Of a stretch of 64,000 nucleotides of DNA, positions 26,738 through 35,230 are shown in pieces. Numbering within the stretch: position 1 is the first letter of the stretch; every line of letters begins with the position of its first letter. The DNA is from Desulfosudis oleivorans Hxd3 (GTDB lineage: Bacteria; Desulfobacterota; Desulfobacteria; Desulfobacterales; Desulfosudaceae), in the NCBI RefSeq assembly GCF_000018405.1, contig NC_009943.1:385255-449254 (forward strand), given 5' to 3'. The position numbers were made by a program, and so were the translations under genes. Under the pieces are notes generated by a model, which was not told the origin of the DNA, did not search any database, and saw only the letters and a program-made list of their open reading frames with translations.

Positions 26738-27808
26738 CCCGATCTGGTTGAGCATGGCCTCTCTGGCATTTTCAATGGCCTGCCGCCGTTTCATGGCCCC
26801 GGCCTGGTCACCGAGCATCTCCTGGCGAAGAGACTCGATCTGTTCGGCCTTCTGGTCTTCAGACAGCGTCGTGTCTTCGGCAATCCCTTTTTCCGCAGCA
26901 AAATACGCCTCTTCGGCCTGCTGCTCTTCGGCCTGCTGCTGCTCCATGGCGTTTATGCGTTCGACCGCGTCCGGCGGCAGGTACCGGTTGCGAATATCCT
27001 CAATGGCGGCCCGGCGATCGTCTTCTTCGGCGATTTCATCCAGGTCTTTCTGATAAATGGCCAGGGCATCCTGGTACCTGGCATAGGCGGTTGGCGGCTG
27101 AAGGGATATCTCAGTGCCCGCGGCTTCGCCCCACATCTCCTGTGTCAGCCGGTCCATCGCCGCCTGTTTTTCTTCGGCATAAAGGTCCGGGTCAGAGACA
27201 ATGGCGGCCCGCCGCAAACTGTATTCCTTTTCCTTTACCTGCTCTCCGAAAAGCCTGTCCGCCAGTTCGGTGCCCAGAAAATCCCGGCGAAATTCCTGGA
27301 CCTCCCGTAACAGCTCCAGGCCGCTTTCGGTTGTGGTGATCGGCCCGAAGCGCGCCGCAAGATCGGCGACCGCCATTTCGCAATCCAGATACCGCTGATA
27401 CGTTGCGTAAAGCCGGCCGGCCTCCTCGGCAGGAAACTGGGAAAAAATACGATCTTTGACCTGGGCCAGATGGTCTTCGCGGGAAGTTGCCCGGCGAAAC
27501 TCATGACCCAGCCAGGTAAAATAGTGCAGGGTGGTTCCCGAACCGATGATGATCTGGGAAAAAAGGTCTTTGATGAGGGCGTCTGATTCCGCCGGGCCTG
27601 TTTCATCGTCCTGAACAGGCTTCTGGTGGGCCCTTATAGTCGCCATCTGTTCTTTTGATTGCGCAACCTGCTCAATGGCCGGGCCGGTGTCACGGTCAAA
27701 AATATAGGCCGCCTCTTCCGGCGCAGGCTGCCTGGTATACAGCGCAACCAGCAGGCCCAGCAGCAGCAGGCCTGCAATGGTAAATATCATTCTGCCTTTA
27801 ACGCCCAT
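26714..27808 (-). CDS. Lipase-specific foldase (lipase secretion chaperone)
   Basis: A 364-residue membrane-anchored periplasmic chaperone that folds the lipase encoded directly upstream. A single N-terminal transmembrane helix (MIFTIAGLLLLGLLVALY) is followed by a Pro/Glu-rich linker. Long helices rich in Glu, Gln, Arg and Ala follow, with RRATSREDHLAQVKDRIFSQFPAEEA near 105-130 and FLGTELADRLFGEQVKEKEYSLRR near 177-200, both typical of Lif/LimK proteins. The last 80 residues are low-complexity Gln/Glu helix. GAGGAAAAAAGAGA precedes the ATG. A terminator-like hairpin separates it from the lipase. Confidence 0.9.
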   Translation of the reverse strand: MGVKGRMIFTIAGLLLLGLLVALYTRQPAPEEAAYIFDRDTGPAIEQVAQSKEQMATIRAHQKPVQDDETGPAESDALIKDLFSQIIIGSGTTLHYFTWLGHEFRRATSREDHLAQVKDRIFSQFPAEEAGRLYATYQRYLDCEMAVADLAARFGPITTTESGLELLREVQEFRRDFLGTELADRLFGEQVKEKEYSLRRAAIVSDPDLYAEEKQAAMDRLTQEMWGEAAGTEISLQPPTAYARYQDALAIYQKDLDEIAEEDDRRAAIEDIRNRYLPPDAVERINAMEQQQAEEQQAEEAYFAAEKGIAEDTTLSEDQKAEQIESLRQEMLGDQAGAMKRRQAIENAREAMLNQIGSTPDTRP

Positions 27809-27822
27809 TCTCTTTTTTCCTC

Positions 27823-27857
27823 AAAAAAACAGGGGCCGCCCGGCGGGCGACCCCTGT
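27823..27857 (-). terminator. Terminator-like attenuator between lipase and foldase
   Basis: Read on the minus strand, CAGGGGTCGCCCG and CGGGCGGCCCCTG pair with one mismatch and run straight into seven T. It sits in the 74-bp gap between the lipase stop and the foldase start, so only a fraction of transcripts should continue into the foldase. Confidence 0.8.
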
Positions 27858-27882
27858 CTGTCATCGGTTTTATGAAACCGTT

Positions 27883-28782
27883 TTAATAGCCGCGCCCCTT
27901 AAGGTCTTCTACAATATCCACGAAAAACTGCGGCGCGTCAAATCCCGGGGTTACGCCGAACAACTGGCCGACGATGTTGAGATGATCGCATCCGGCGCTG
28001 TACCAGGCGGCGTCTTCCACCCCGCGGAAGTTGCCCCACTTGGCGCTTTCCACACTGACCAGCCCGTCATTGGCGCCTTCCTCGATCAGCATGATCAGCC
28101 AGGTCGGCTCCAGAATGACGCTCGGGCAGGAGGTTTTGGCCTTGGCGGCCCAGCTCTGGTAGTAGATGCCGGGTATGTTGGGCGTATTTGGATTAAAGGT
28201 GTTGACCATGTAGTCCGGGCAGAGATCAAGCGCGTTCTGAAGGGAATCGGGATTGGTGTCGCCAAAAATAAAAGTGTACACAAAATTGAGCACATCGCCA
28301 CCGGCGGCCAGCAGCCAGTCCGGAAGGTCATACATGATTAAAGAGGCGACGGCGCTGCCCCGATGAGGACCGGCCAGGCTGGTGTAGCTCGCCACATAGG
28401 GCGCCAGGCCGAGGTTGGAGATGGCGTAGCGGGTATAGAGGGTGCCATGGGAATGGCCGATGATATTGGCTTTGGGTGCGCCCGTGACAGCCAGAATTTC
28501 CATGAACTGTTGCTTGAAGTCGGCCGCCTTGTCGACGGTGCTGCCCATGGCGTTGACCGAAGTAAAATAAACACTGGCTCCTTCAGCCTTCAAAGCGTCC
28601 TCAATGCCGTACCAGTAATCCACGATACCGAGGATTTTGGTCGAAGCGCCCATGCCATGGGCGAGAACGACAGGATAGCGGGTGTCGCATTTGTAGGGAG
28701 CTGTGCCTCCGGCCAGGCCAAGACCTGTCAGGCTGATGCTTACAAAGAGTCCAACAATTAAAAGGGCTACCAGTTTTTTCAT
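27883..28782 (-). CDS. Secreted triacylglycerol lipase (foldase-dependent, family I type)
   Basis: A 299-residue alpha/beta hydrolase that cleaves acylglycerol esters outside the cell. Signal peptide residues 1-24 (ending LGLAGG). YPVVLAHGMGA near 37 supplies the oxyanion loop, GHSHG near 109-113 the nucleophile Ser, an Asp in GANDGLVSVES near 241 and a His in GCDHLNIV near 267 complete the triad. Four Cys in the mature part (YKC, DLC, TSC, AGC) could form disulfides. The paired foldase gene downstream places it with Pseudomonas/Burkholderia-type lipases. A near-consensus sigma-54 promoter precedes it, and a divergent sigma-54 activator gene is next door. Confidence 0.93.
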   Translation of the reverse strand: MKKLVALLIVGLFVSISLTGLGLAGGTAPYKCDTRYPVVLAHGMGASTKILGIVDYWYGIEDALKAEGASVYFTSVNAMGSTVDKAADFKQQFMEILAVTGAPKANIIGHSHGTLYTRYAISNLGLAPYVASYTSLAGPHRGSAVASLIMYDLPDWLLAAGGDVLNFVYTFIFGDTNPDSLQNALDLCPDYMVNTFNPNTPNIPGIYYQSWAAKAKTSCPSVILEPTWLIMLIEEGANDGLVSVESAKWGNFRGVEDAAWYSAGCDHLNIVGQLFGVTPGFDAPQFFVDIVEDLKGRGY

Positions 28783-28840
28783 TCTTTGTTCCTTCCTTAA
28801 TGTTAGTTACCCGTTTTGCGAATGTTAACAGTGTTTACAA

Positions 28841-28857
28841 TAGCAACAACCGTGCCG
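28841..28857 (-). promoter_or_regulatory. Sigma-54 (-24/-12) promoter of the lipase gene
   Basis: On the minus strand CGGCACGGTTGTTGCTA has GG and GC separated by exactly ten bases and matches TGGCACG-N4-TTGCW at all but the first T. It lies about 60 bp upstream of the lipase ATG, giving a leader of about 45-50 bases. Confidence 0.85.
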
Positions 28858-28929
28858 TATTTTTAGTTAAGTATATTCAAGCACTTGAAAATTGATGGGT
28901 TCGCAATCGCCGTATATAGCGGTTTATGG

Positions 28930-28973
28930 TTGCCATATAAGGCAATTTTTTTTATTATTGTCATATCCGGCAA
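28930..28973. promoter_or_regulatory. Paired palindromes, probable activator binding sites (UAS)
   Basis: Two copies of TTGYC-ATATMM-GGCAA: TTGCCATATAAGGCAA at 28930-28945 and TTGTCATATCCGGCAA at 28958-28973, 28 bp apart. A weaker third (TCGCCGTATATAGCGG) starts at 28907. They lie 75-130 bp upstream of the sigma-54 promoter and just before the activator gene, so they could serve both lipase activation and self-control. Confidence 0.65.
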
Positions 28974-28993
28974 TCTAACCTGGAGGCAGGACC

Positions 28994-31039
28994 ATGACTT
29001 TTGAACAGGATGCCCTGGCCCGTCGCAACCATCAGCAGGTTCTTGAAAAAACCCCCTATGTCGCGCTTGAAGACATTTATCAGCGCCTGAGGCACGCTTT
29101 TCCCATAGACCGGATTTACGTGGTTCAGCTTGATCCGGATCGTCGCCTGATGCGGGTTCTGGCCGAGGCTTCCGAAACCGGGGCGGAGAAAACCAACTTT
29201 CTGTTTGACGCCATTCCCGATCTGATTCTGGACCCTTTTGAGAAGGGGTATGTACCGGAAACATACATCATCAATGAACCCGCAACGGATGTGATCGGCA
29301 GTTATATTTACAAAAGAGGCAAGGCCGCCAACTGGTCCTCCGTGAACCTGAATTTTTCCGACGCGTCTGTCGGTTATGGAACGGTTTTTTTCACTGTTGC
29401 CGGCACCAACAGAATAAACGAAACATATGCCGGACAGGTGGCTGACGTAAGAGGACCGCTCCACCTGATTTTTGAAAACATTGTTAAAGACCACCAACAG
29501 ACCGATACGCTGCCATCGTTAAAGGAGCCGATGGAAAACACCGACGAAATCTTCCGTCAGGTGACCCGTCGGCTGTGCGGCAATCTTGACCTTCAGACCG
29601 GGGTGTCCCACTGCCTGCAATACCTGAGCAGATTCATGCCGGGGCAGACAATTATCGTACACCACTGGGAGGAGGGGCTTAGGTCCTTCAGGGTTCTGGC
29701 GGAGACCTACGGGTTTATCGCCGGCAAGATTGAGCCGGTCATTCCCTGGGGACAGGAAAAATTACTGGCCGAGGATATTTTAAGACTGGGCACCACCCGC
29801 CTTATCAATCAACCGGGGCGCGACTCCACCATGGAGAATTACGTTAATCATTTCGGAACCGACTGGTCGGTCCTGGTCATGCTCCTCATTGATAAGGATA
29901 TGCCCATCGGCGTGGCCAGCCTGGGGTCGGAGGGGAACAGCATGCTGACCGAGGATCACCTGCGACTCTTTTCCCAGCTGCACGATCCCTTTTTTATCGC
30001 TTTTTCCAACCACATGAAGCACCGGGAGATCATTCGGCTCAACAAACTCCTGGAAGAAGAAAAAAAGTTTCTTCAAAAGGAACTGCATCATCCCGTGACC
30101 GGCAGTATCGTCGGCGGCAACTTTGGTTTAAAGGGAGTGATGGAGATGTCCCGGCTGGTTGCCGGCCAGGACAGTCCGGTGCTGCTGCTGGGGGAAACCG
30201 GTGTGGGCAAGGAGCTGGTCGCCAATTTTATTCATCAGCATTCCGCACGCAAGGACGGGCCGTTTATCCGGGTCAACAGCGGCGCGATTCCGGAAACCCT
30301 TATCGACAGTGAGCTGTTCGGCCATGAAAAAGGGGCCTTTACCGGCGCCGTGGGCCGGAAGACCGGCCGTTTTGAACGGGCCCACGGCGGCACCATTTTT
30401 TTGGATGAAATCGCCGAGCTGCCCCTTCGGGACCAGGTACGCCTGCTGCGGGTCTTGCAGCATAAAATCATTGAGCGCGTGGGCGGCACCGAATCGATTC
30501 CCGTTGATATCCGCGTCATCGCCGCCACCAACCGGAACCTGGAAGAGATGGTGGCCGAAGGCAGGTTCCGGGAAGATCTCTGGTTCCGCCTCAATGTCTT
30601 TCCCATCAAGATCCCGCCCCTGCGGGCCAGGAGAAGTGACATTCCCGCCCTGGTGGATCATTTTATTGAAAAAAAATCCCGGGAGCTTAAATACCGCAAG
30701 CCCCCTACCCTGGCCCCGGACGCCATCGTTCGCCTGAAAAATTATTCCTGGCCGGGCAATGTCCGTGAGCTGGAAAACGTGGTGGAACGGGAACTCATTC
30801 TGGGTACAGGGGGGCTGCTGCTGTTTCAGAATATCACCCAGCAGCCGGCGGAAGACTCACTGCCGGATATTCATCCGGACGATCAGGAAGCCCTGGCCAT
30901 AGACGATGCCATGCGCCGCCACATTCAACACGTCCTGAACCTGACCAAAGGACGCATTCACGGCCCCAAAGGGGCCGCGGCCCTGCTCAAAATCAATCCC
31001 AGCACGCTGCGCAACCGCATGAAGAAGCTGGGAATATAA
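28994..31039 (+). CDS. Sigma-54-dependent transcriptional activator with N-terminal GAF-type sensor domains
   Basis: A 681-residue enhancer-binding protein. Residues 1 to about 345 hold one or two GAF-like domains (YQRLRHAFPIDRIYVVQLDPD; then CLQYLSRFMPGQTIIVHHWEEG). The AAA+ domain has Walker A GETGVGKE near 400, the sigma-54 contact loop GAFTGA near 446, FLDEIAELP and the NxWPGNVRELENV arginine finger region near 585. The C-terminus is a Fis-type HTH (GPKGAAALLKINPSTLRNRMKKLGI). No receiver domain is present, so the input is a bound ligand rather than a phosphorelay. Divergent from the lipase, whose promoter is sigma-54 type; it is the probable activator. TGGAGG before the ATG. Confidence 0.92.
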   Translation: MTFEQDALARRNHQQVLEKTPYVALEDIYQRLRHAFPIDRIYVVQLDPDRRLMRVLAEASETGAEKTNFLFDAIPDLILDPFEKGYVPETYIINEPATDVIGSYIYKRGKAANWSSVNLNFSDASVGYGTVFFTVAGTNRINETYAGQVADVRGPLHLIFENIVKDHQQTDTLPSLKEPMENTDEIFRQVTRRLCGNLDLQTGVSHCLQYLSRFMPGQTIIVHHWEEGLRSFRVLAETYGFIAGKIEPVIPWGQEKLLAEDILRLGTTRLINQPGRDSTMENYVNHFGTDWSVLVMLLIDKDMPIGVASLGSEGNSMLTEDHLRLFSQLHDPFFIAFSNHMKHREIIRLNKLLEEEKKFLQKELHHPVTGSIVGGNFGLKGVMEMSRLVAGQDSPVLLLGETGVGKELVANFIHQHSARKDGPFIRVNSGAIPETLIDSELFGHEKGAFTGAVGRKTGRFERAHGGTIFLDEIAELPLRDQVRLLRVLQHKIIERVGGTESIPVDIRVIAATNRNLEEMVAEGRFREDLWFRLNVFPIKIPPLRARRSDIPALVDHFIEKKSRELKYRKPPTLAPDAIVRLKNYSWPGNVRELENVVERELILGTGGLLLFQNITQQPAEDSLPDIHPDDQEALAIDDAMRRHIQHVLNLTKGRIHGPKGAAALLKINPSTLRNRMKKLGI

Positions 31040-31072
31040 ATAAAAACAAAACTGACAGCCGGAACGTCGCCT

Positions 31073-32296
31073 ATGAACAGCCCGCTTCCCGACAACCCGC
31101 CTTCCCCTCCCGCCCGGATGCGCTTTCTTGGCGTGCTGCCCACAGGTATCTGGGTGCTGGGTCTGGGGTCGATGTTCATGGATATCTCTTCGGAGATGAT
31201 TCACAGCCTGCTGCCCGTGTTCATGGTCTCGGTGCTGGGCGCTTCCATGGTCACGGTGGGCGTCATTGAGGGGATTGCCGAGGCCACCGCCGCCATCACC
31301 AAGGTTTTTTCCGGCGTACTCAGCGACTACCTGGGCAGGCGAAAACGCCTGCTGGTTGCCGGCTATGCGCTGGCGGCGTTGACCAAACCTGTATTCCCCC
31401 TGGCCAACGCCATCGGCTGGGTGCTGGCCGGCCGGTTCGTGGATCGCATAGGAAAGGGCATTCGCGGCGCACCGCGCGATGCCATGGTGGCCGATATCAC
31501 GCCGCCCCAGCTACGGGGCGCGGCCTACGGGCTGCGCCAGGCCCTGGACTCGCTGGGCGCTTTTCTCGGTCCTTTGCTGGCCGTGGTGCTGATGCTCTGG
31601 CTGGCCGGCAACATCCGGGCCGTGATGTGGGTTGCCGTTGTGCCCGCCTTTATCACGGTGGGGCTGCTGGTGTTTTACCTGCGCGAACCCGAACGCGCAT
31701 CCATCGCCAGCCCGGTATCGCCCCTGGCCGGGGCCCAGCGGCTGCCGGGGCGATTCTGGATGGTGGTGCTGCTGGGCGGGGTGTTCACACTGGCGCGTTT
31801 CAGCGAGGCGTTTCTGGTGCTGCGCGCCCAGGACGTGGGGCTGGCCCTTGCCTACGTGCCGGTGGTGATGATGATCATGAATGTCTTTTACGCGGGATTT
31901 GCCTATCCACTGGGTGCGGCCGCTGATCGCGTCAACCGGCGTACACTGCTGCTGGCCGGGCTGGGCCTGCTGATAGGGGCCGACCTGGTGCTGGCAGTTG
32001 CCGCCTCTCCGCTGACGGTTTTTATCGGTGCCGGCCTCTGGGGACTGCACATGGCATGCACCCAGGGACTGCTGTCCAAGCTTGTCGCCGACACGGTTCC
32101 CGCGGATCTGCGCGGCACGGCCTTCGGCATCTTCAACCTGATAAGCGGCGGGGCCCTGCTGCTGGCCAGCATTATTGCCGGCGCTTTGTGGAGCGCCTTC
32201 GGCCCGGGAGCCACCTTTACCGCCGGCGCCGCCTTTGCCTTGCTTGCCGCCTGCGGCCTGATTGCCTACGGCGTAAAGCCTCAGGCCGCAAAATGA
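31073..32296 (+). CDS. MFS transporter
   Basis: A 407-residue, about 12-helix major facilitator protein. The loop after helix 2 reads GVLSDYLGRRKRLLVAGYAL, the MFS signature, and a conserved VDRIGKGIRGAPRDAMVAD follows near 125-143. This form is typical of a bacterial MFS subgroup without a defined substrate. It starts 33 bp after the sigma-54 activator and may share its transcript. An intracellular-lipid or fatty-acid related cargo would suit the neighbours but nothing in the sequence shows it. Confidence 0.85.
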   Translation: MNSPLPDNPPSPPARMRFLGVLPTGIWVLGLGSMFMDISSEMIHSLLPVFMVSVLGASMVTVGVIEGIAEATAAITKVFSGVLSDYLGRRKRLLVAGYALAALTKPVFPLANAIGWVLAGRFVDRIGKGIRGAPRDAMVADITPPQLRGAAYGLRQALDSLGAFLGPLLAVVLMLWLAGNIRAVMWVAVVPAFITVGLLVFYLREPERASIASPVSPLAGAQRLPGRFWMVVLLGGVFTLARFSEAFLVLRAQDVGLALAYVPVVMMIMNVFYAGFAYPLGAAADRVNRRTLLLAGLGLLIGADLVLAVAASPLTVFIGAGLWGLHMACTQGLLSKLVADTVPADLRGTAFGIFNLISGGALLLASIIAGALWSAFGPGATFTAGAAFALLAACGLIAYGVKPQAAK

Positions 32297-32366
32297 AATA
32301 GCGCTAAAAATACACTGCCCGACAAAAACCCCATTGACAGCATACCCAGGCAGTCACCGCAGACAA

Positions 32367-35171
32367 CTAGCCTCTGTTCAAACAGAGGGGAAGAACGGTA
32401 TCAATAAAACATCCACCGCTACCGCCGCCCTGGGGGATGAGGCTGGTTTCAGCAGAGTCATCATTATCCGTATCCGCCGTATCGGTGCCGAGAATGGCTT
32501 CCACAAAATCCGGAATGCCATCTCCGTCACTGTCCGCTATGCTCTCCGTCCAGGGAAAATATTCAACCAGGTCACTGACCCGGTCCCCGTTTCCATCCGG
32601 ATTATACCATCCGCCTGAGGCGCTGTCGTCCGAAGGGTCATAGGGGCCGGTGGCGTCGCCCCAGTAGTTGCCCGAGGCATTGACGGCAGCGGCCACGGAT
32701 GCCGCCGTCATACCGGACCCACTGTTACCGGAAATAACATTGCCGGTAACAGTGGGTAGGGAGGGACCGACAACATTGAGACCGGAGCCGTTATCGGCGA
32801 TATAACAATTTTCCACCGACAGGGGAGTGTTGCTGATATATACCCCCGCGTCCGGATGGTTCATAACAATACTGTTGGTCAGGGTACCCGATGAGGACTC
32901 GTAGACCGAGCCATTGTCGCTGTTATTGAAAATATACCAATAGTCACCGTCAATGCTGGAAAAATATGAATAGAGCCCGGTACCGCCACCGCTGATATCG
33001 ATATGGTCAAATGTAAAACCGTTGCCGGTATAAGACAGGTGGAGATTGGCCGCCTTGCCGAGGATGTTGGTTTGGCCGGCATTTTCAACAACACAGTACT
33101 GCATGGTAGAGACAGAAACATCATCCGACCGGGGACCGAACACAATGCCCTGCCAGCCGTCTTCGTCGCCGGTGGCAGAAGTGAAAACAATCCTGGCCTC
33201 CGGGGTGCCGGCGGCGATCAGGCTGCCGCGATAGGTGTTGGAACCATCGTTGGAAGGATGGGCGATCCACAGTCCCAGGCCGGATGCGAATTTAAGCGTC
33301 ACCCCCGGTTCCACGGTCAACTGCCTGGCATTCCGCACCGATAGGTGTGCGTCGTTGACGGTATAGAAAGCCTCACCGGCTTGCTCATACAACGTATGAT
33401 TGCCCATCATCTCCCCACCACTGATCTGAATCCCCGGGTCGATGTTGTTGGAAAGCGTATTATCCTGAATAACGGGGTTGGATGCTGCAATATCGTAATA
33501 AATGGCATAACTACCATTTCCGGATATAGTGTTGCCGGTGACGGTAAGTGAAGAGGCGTTTAAGAAAATCCCATATCCGGTGTTGTCGGCAATCGTACTG
33601 TCGGTAATACCGCCGCTAGACGACTGGCAGTGAACACCTTCCGCCTGATTGCCGGAAACCGTCAGGTCACTTCCGCTAAAGCTTGTACTGTCGATAAAAA
33701 GGCCGTTTTCACCATTGTCGGACGCACCGCCTCCGGCCCAGGAAAAGCTCGAATAATCGCAGGCAACCCCGTGGCCGGTGCCGCCGTTAAAACAGCAGTC
33801 GGTAAACGAGGTATTGTTGCCCCCGGCATAGTAAAGCATCAGGTTCGCGGAAACACCGTTGGAATTGCTCTCTCCGGCTTTCTCAATGGTCAGGCCGCTG
33901 ACCGTGGAGGTCATTAAATCATCGCTTCTCGGTCCCAGGATGACGCCGCGCCATCCGCCAGCCTCACCGGAATAAGCGGTAAACATCACTGGTTGTTCAG
34001 TACTGCCGTTCACCATGAGTCCGCCCCTGTAATTGTTGCTGCCATCGCTGTTGTAATGAGCGATCTCAAGGCCGGCGCCGGATTTAAACCGCACGGTCAC
34101 GCCCGGATCAATCATTAAATAACGGGAAGACCTAACAGCGGTAATGCCCGAGTGAATATAGGGCTGGGCATCTCCCGAGCCCGGCAGATACCAGCGGATA
34201 TGCCGGGTGGTCACCGTTCCGCCGATCTGCTCTATGCCGGTTTTTTGTGAGTTCGAGAATGTGTTCTCATAAATCGCGCTCTGGGCGCTGATCCGGGCCG
34301 GATAGTCGGTATTGTTATCAAAAGTATTGTGGCAAATGGTGAGATACGATTCAAAATCATCGGTATAAATGCCATAACCGGCGTTGTCCGCCATTGTCAT
34401 GTTGGAAAACGTTGCAACCGTCCCGTTCTCCGCCATAATGCCGTGACCGTCATTGTCGGAGGCGTTGCCGCCATCAATATCGCCGGTGCTAACGGAAATG
34501 CAGTACCCGGTTTCTCCATTTTCGACTGCATCGGTATCTGTTGCATCAATGACCGAATATTCAGCATAAAGGCCATGCCCGGTGTTGCCGGAGAGGGTAC
34601 AGTTCAACAGGTTCAGGGTGGAATAGCTGGAAAAAAGACCGCTGCCGCCGCTGTTTTTTATCTCAACATGGTCAAAGGCAACCGCCCCGCCGCTGCCGGT
34701 ATAAGACAAATGGACATTGGCCTGCGCGCCAAGTTCATTGGTTTCGCCGGCATTTTCGATAACACAGTACTGCATGTTAGAACTGACATAATCATCCGAC
34801 CGGGGCCCGAAGATGATCCCCTGCCAGCCGGAGGCAGAACCGCTCGAAGAGGTAAAAATAATTTTAGACTCCGATGTGCCTTCGGCGGTCAGGCTACCGC
34901 GATAGGTGTTGCTGCCATCGTTGTTGTAATGGGCGATCCAAAGGGCTGTGCCGGAATCAAAACGGACGGTGACGCCGGGTTCAATGGTCAGGCGGGCGGA
35001 AGAATAGACATAAATCGTCTCCGTCACCAGATAGGGACTGTTGGCTGCGGTCCAGGTCGTATTACTGGTAATAGCGCCGCCCACCGTTGTGTCGGCGCAG
35101 ACGGCGGCAGGCGCCCCAAGAACAAAAACAAACATCAATAAGATAAGACTGCTGTTTAAGAACCGCTTCAT
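32367..35171 (-). CDS. Large secreted parallel beta-helix protein with three internal repeats and a CFI-type C-terminus
   Basis: A 934-residue exported protein. Signal peptide 1-26 (LILLMFVFVLGAPAAVCA). Three long repeats begin near residues 30, 320 and 590; each contains an EPGVTVRF-type strand, LWIAHYNNDGSN, YRGSL, GWQGIIFGPRSDD, and YCVIENAGETN. Between them are right-handed beta-helix coils with ISGN/NTGHG/DNTGYG turns, as in pectate-lyase-like folds. Near 890 a calcium-binding thrombospondin-3-like segment DSDGDGIPDFVEA...DTADTDNDD precedes a Gly-rich linker and GGCFIDT. That last motif resembles the GGGCFIATAAYG sorting-like tail common in Desulfobacterota and Geobacter proteins, cut short here by 11 residues and stop. 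AGGAG precedes the ATG. Probably surface adhesion or polysaccharide binding; no active site recognised. Confidence 0.88.
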   Translation of the reverse strand: MKRFLNSSLILLMFVFVLGAPAAVCADTTVGGAITSNTTWTAANSPYLVTETIYVYSSARLTIEPGVTVRFDSGTALWIAHYNNDGSNTYRGSLTAEGTSESKIIFTSSSGSASGWQGIIFGPRSDDYVSSNMQYCVIENAGETNELGAQANVHLSYTGSGGAVAFDHVEIKNSGGSGLFSSYSTLNLLNCTLSGNTGHGLYAEYSVIDATDTDAVENGETGYCISVSTGDIDGGNASDNDGHGIMAENGTVATFSNMTMADNAGYGIYTDDFESYLTICHNTFDNNTDYPARISAQSAIYENTFSNSQKTGIEQIGGTVTTRHIRWYLPGSGDAQPYIHSGITAVRSSRYLMIDPGVTVRFKSGAGLEIAHYNSDGSNNYRGGLMVNGSTEQPVMFTAYSGEAGGWRGVILGPRSDDLMTSTVSGLTIEKAGESNSNGVSANLMLYYAGGNNTSFTDCCFNGGTGHGVACDYSSFSWAGGGASDNGENGLFIDSTSFSGSDLTVSGNQAEGVHCQSSSGGITDSTIADNTGYGIFLNASSLTVTGNTISGNGSYAIYYDIAASNPVIQDNTLSNNIDPGIQISGGEMMGNHTLYEQAGEAFYTVNDAHLSVRNARQLTVEPGVTLKFASGLGLWIAHPSNDGSNTYRGSLIAAGTPEARIVFTSATGDEDGWQGIVFGPRSDDVSVSTMQYCVVENAGQTNILGKAANLHLSYTGNGFTFDHIDISGGGTGLYSYFSSIDGDYWYIFNNSDNGSVYESSSGTLTNSIVMNHPDAGVYISNTPLSVENCYIADNGSGLNVVGPSLPTVTGNVISGNSGSGMTAASVAAAVNASGNYWGDATGPYDPSDDSASGGWYNPDGNGDRVSDLVEYFPWTESIADSDGDGIPDFVEAILGTDTADTDNDDSAETSLIPQGGGSGGCFIDTVLPLCLNRG

Positions 35172-35230
35172 TAAATCTCCTCTTTTTCGAAAATGCAGTG
35201 TCAGCCCGGATATTTCAGGAAAGATTCGGG

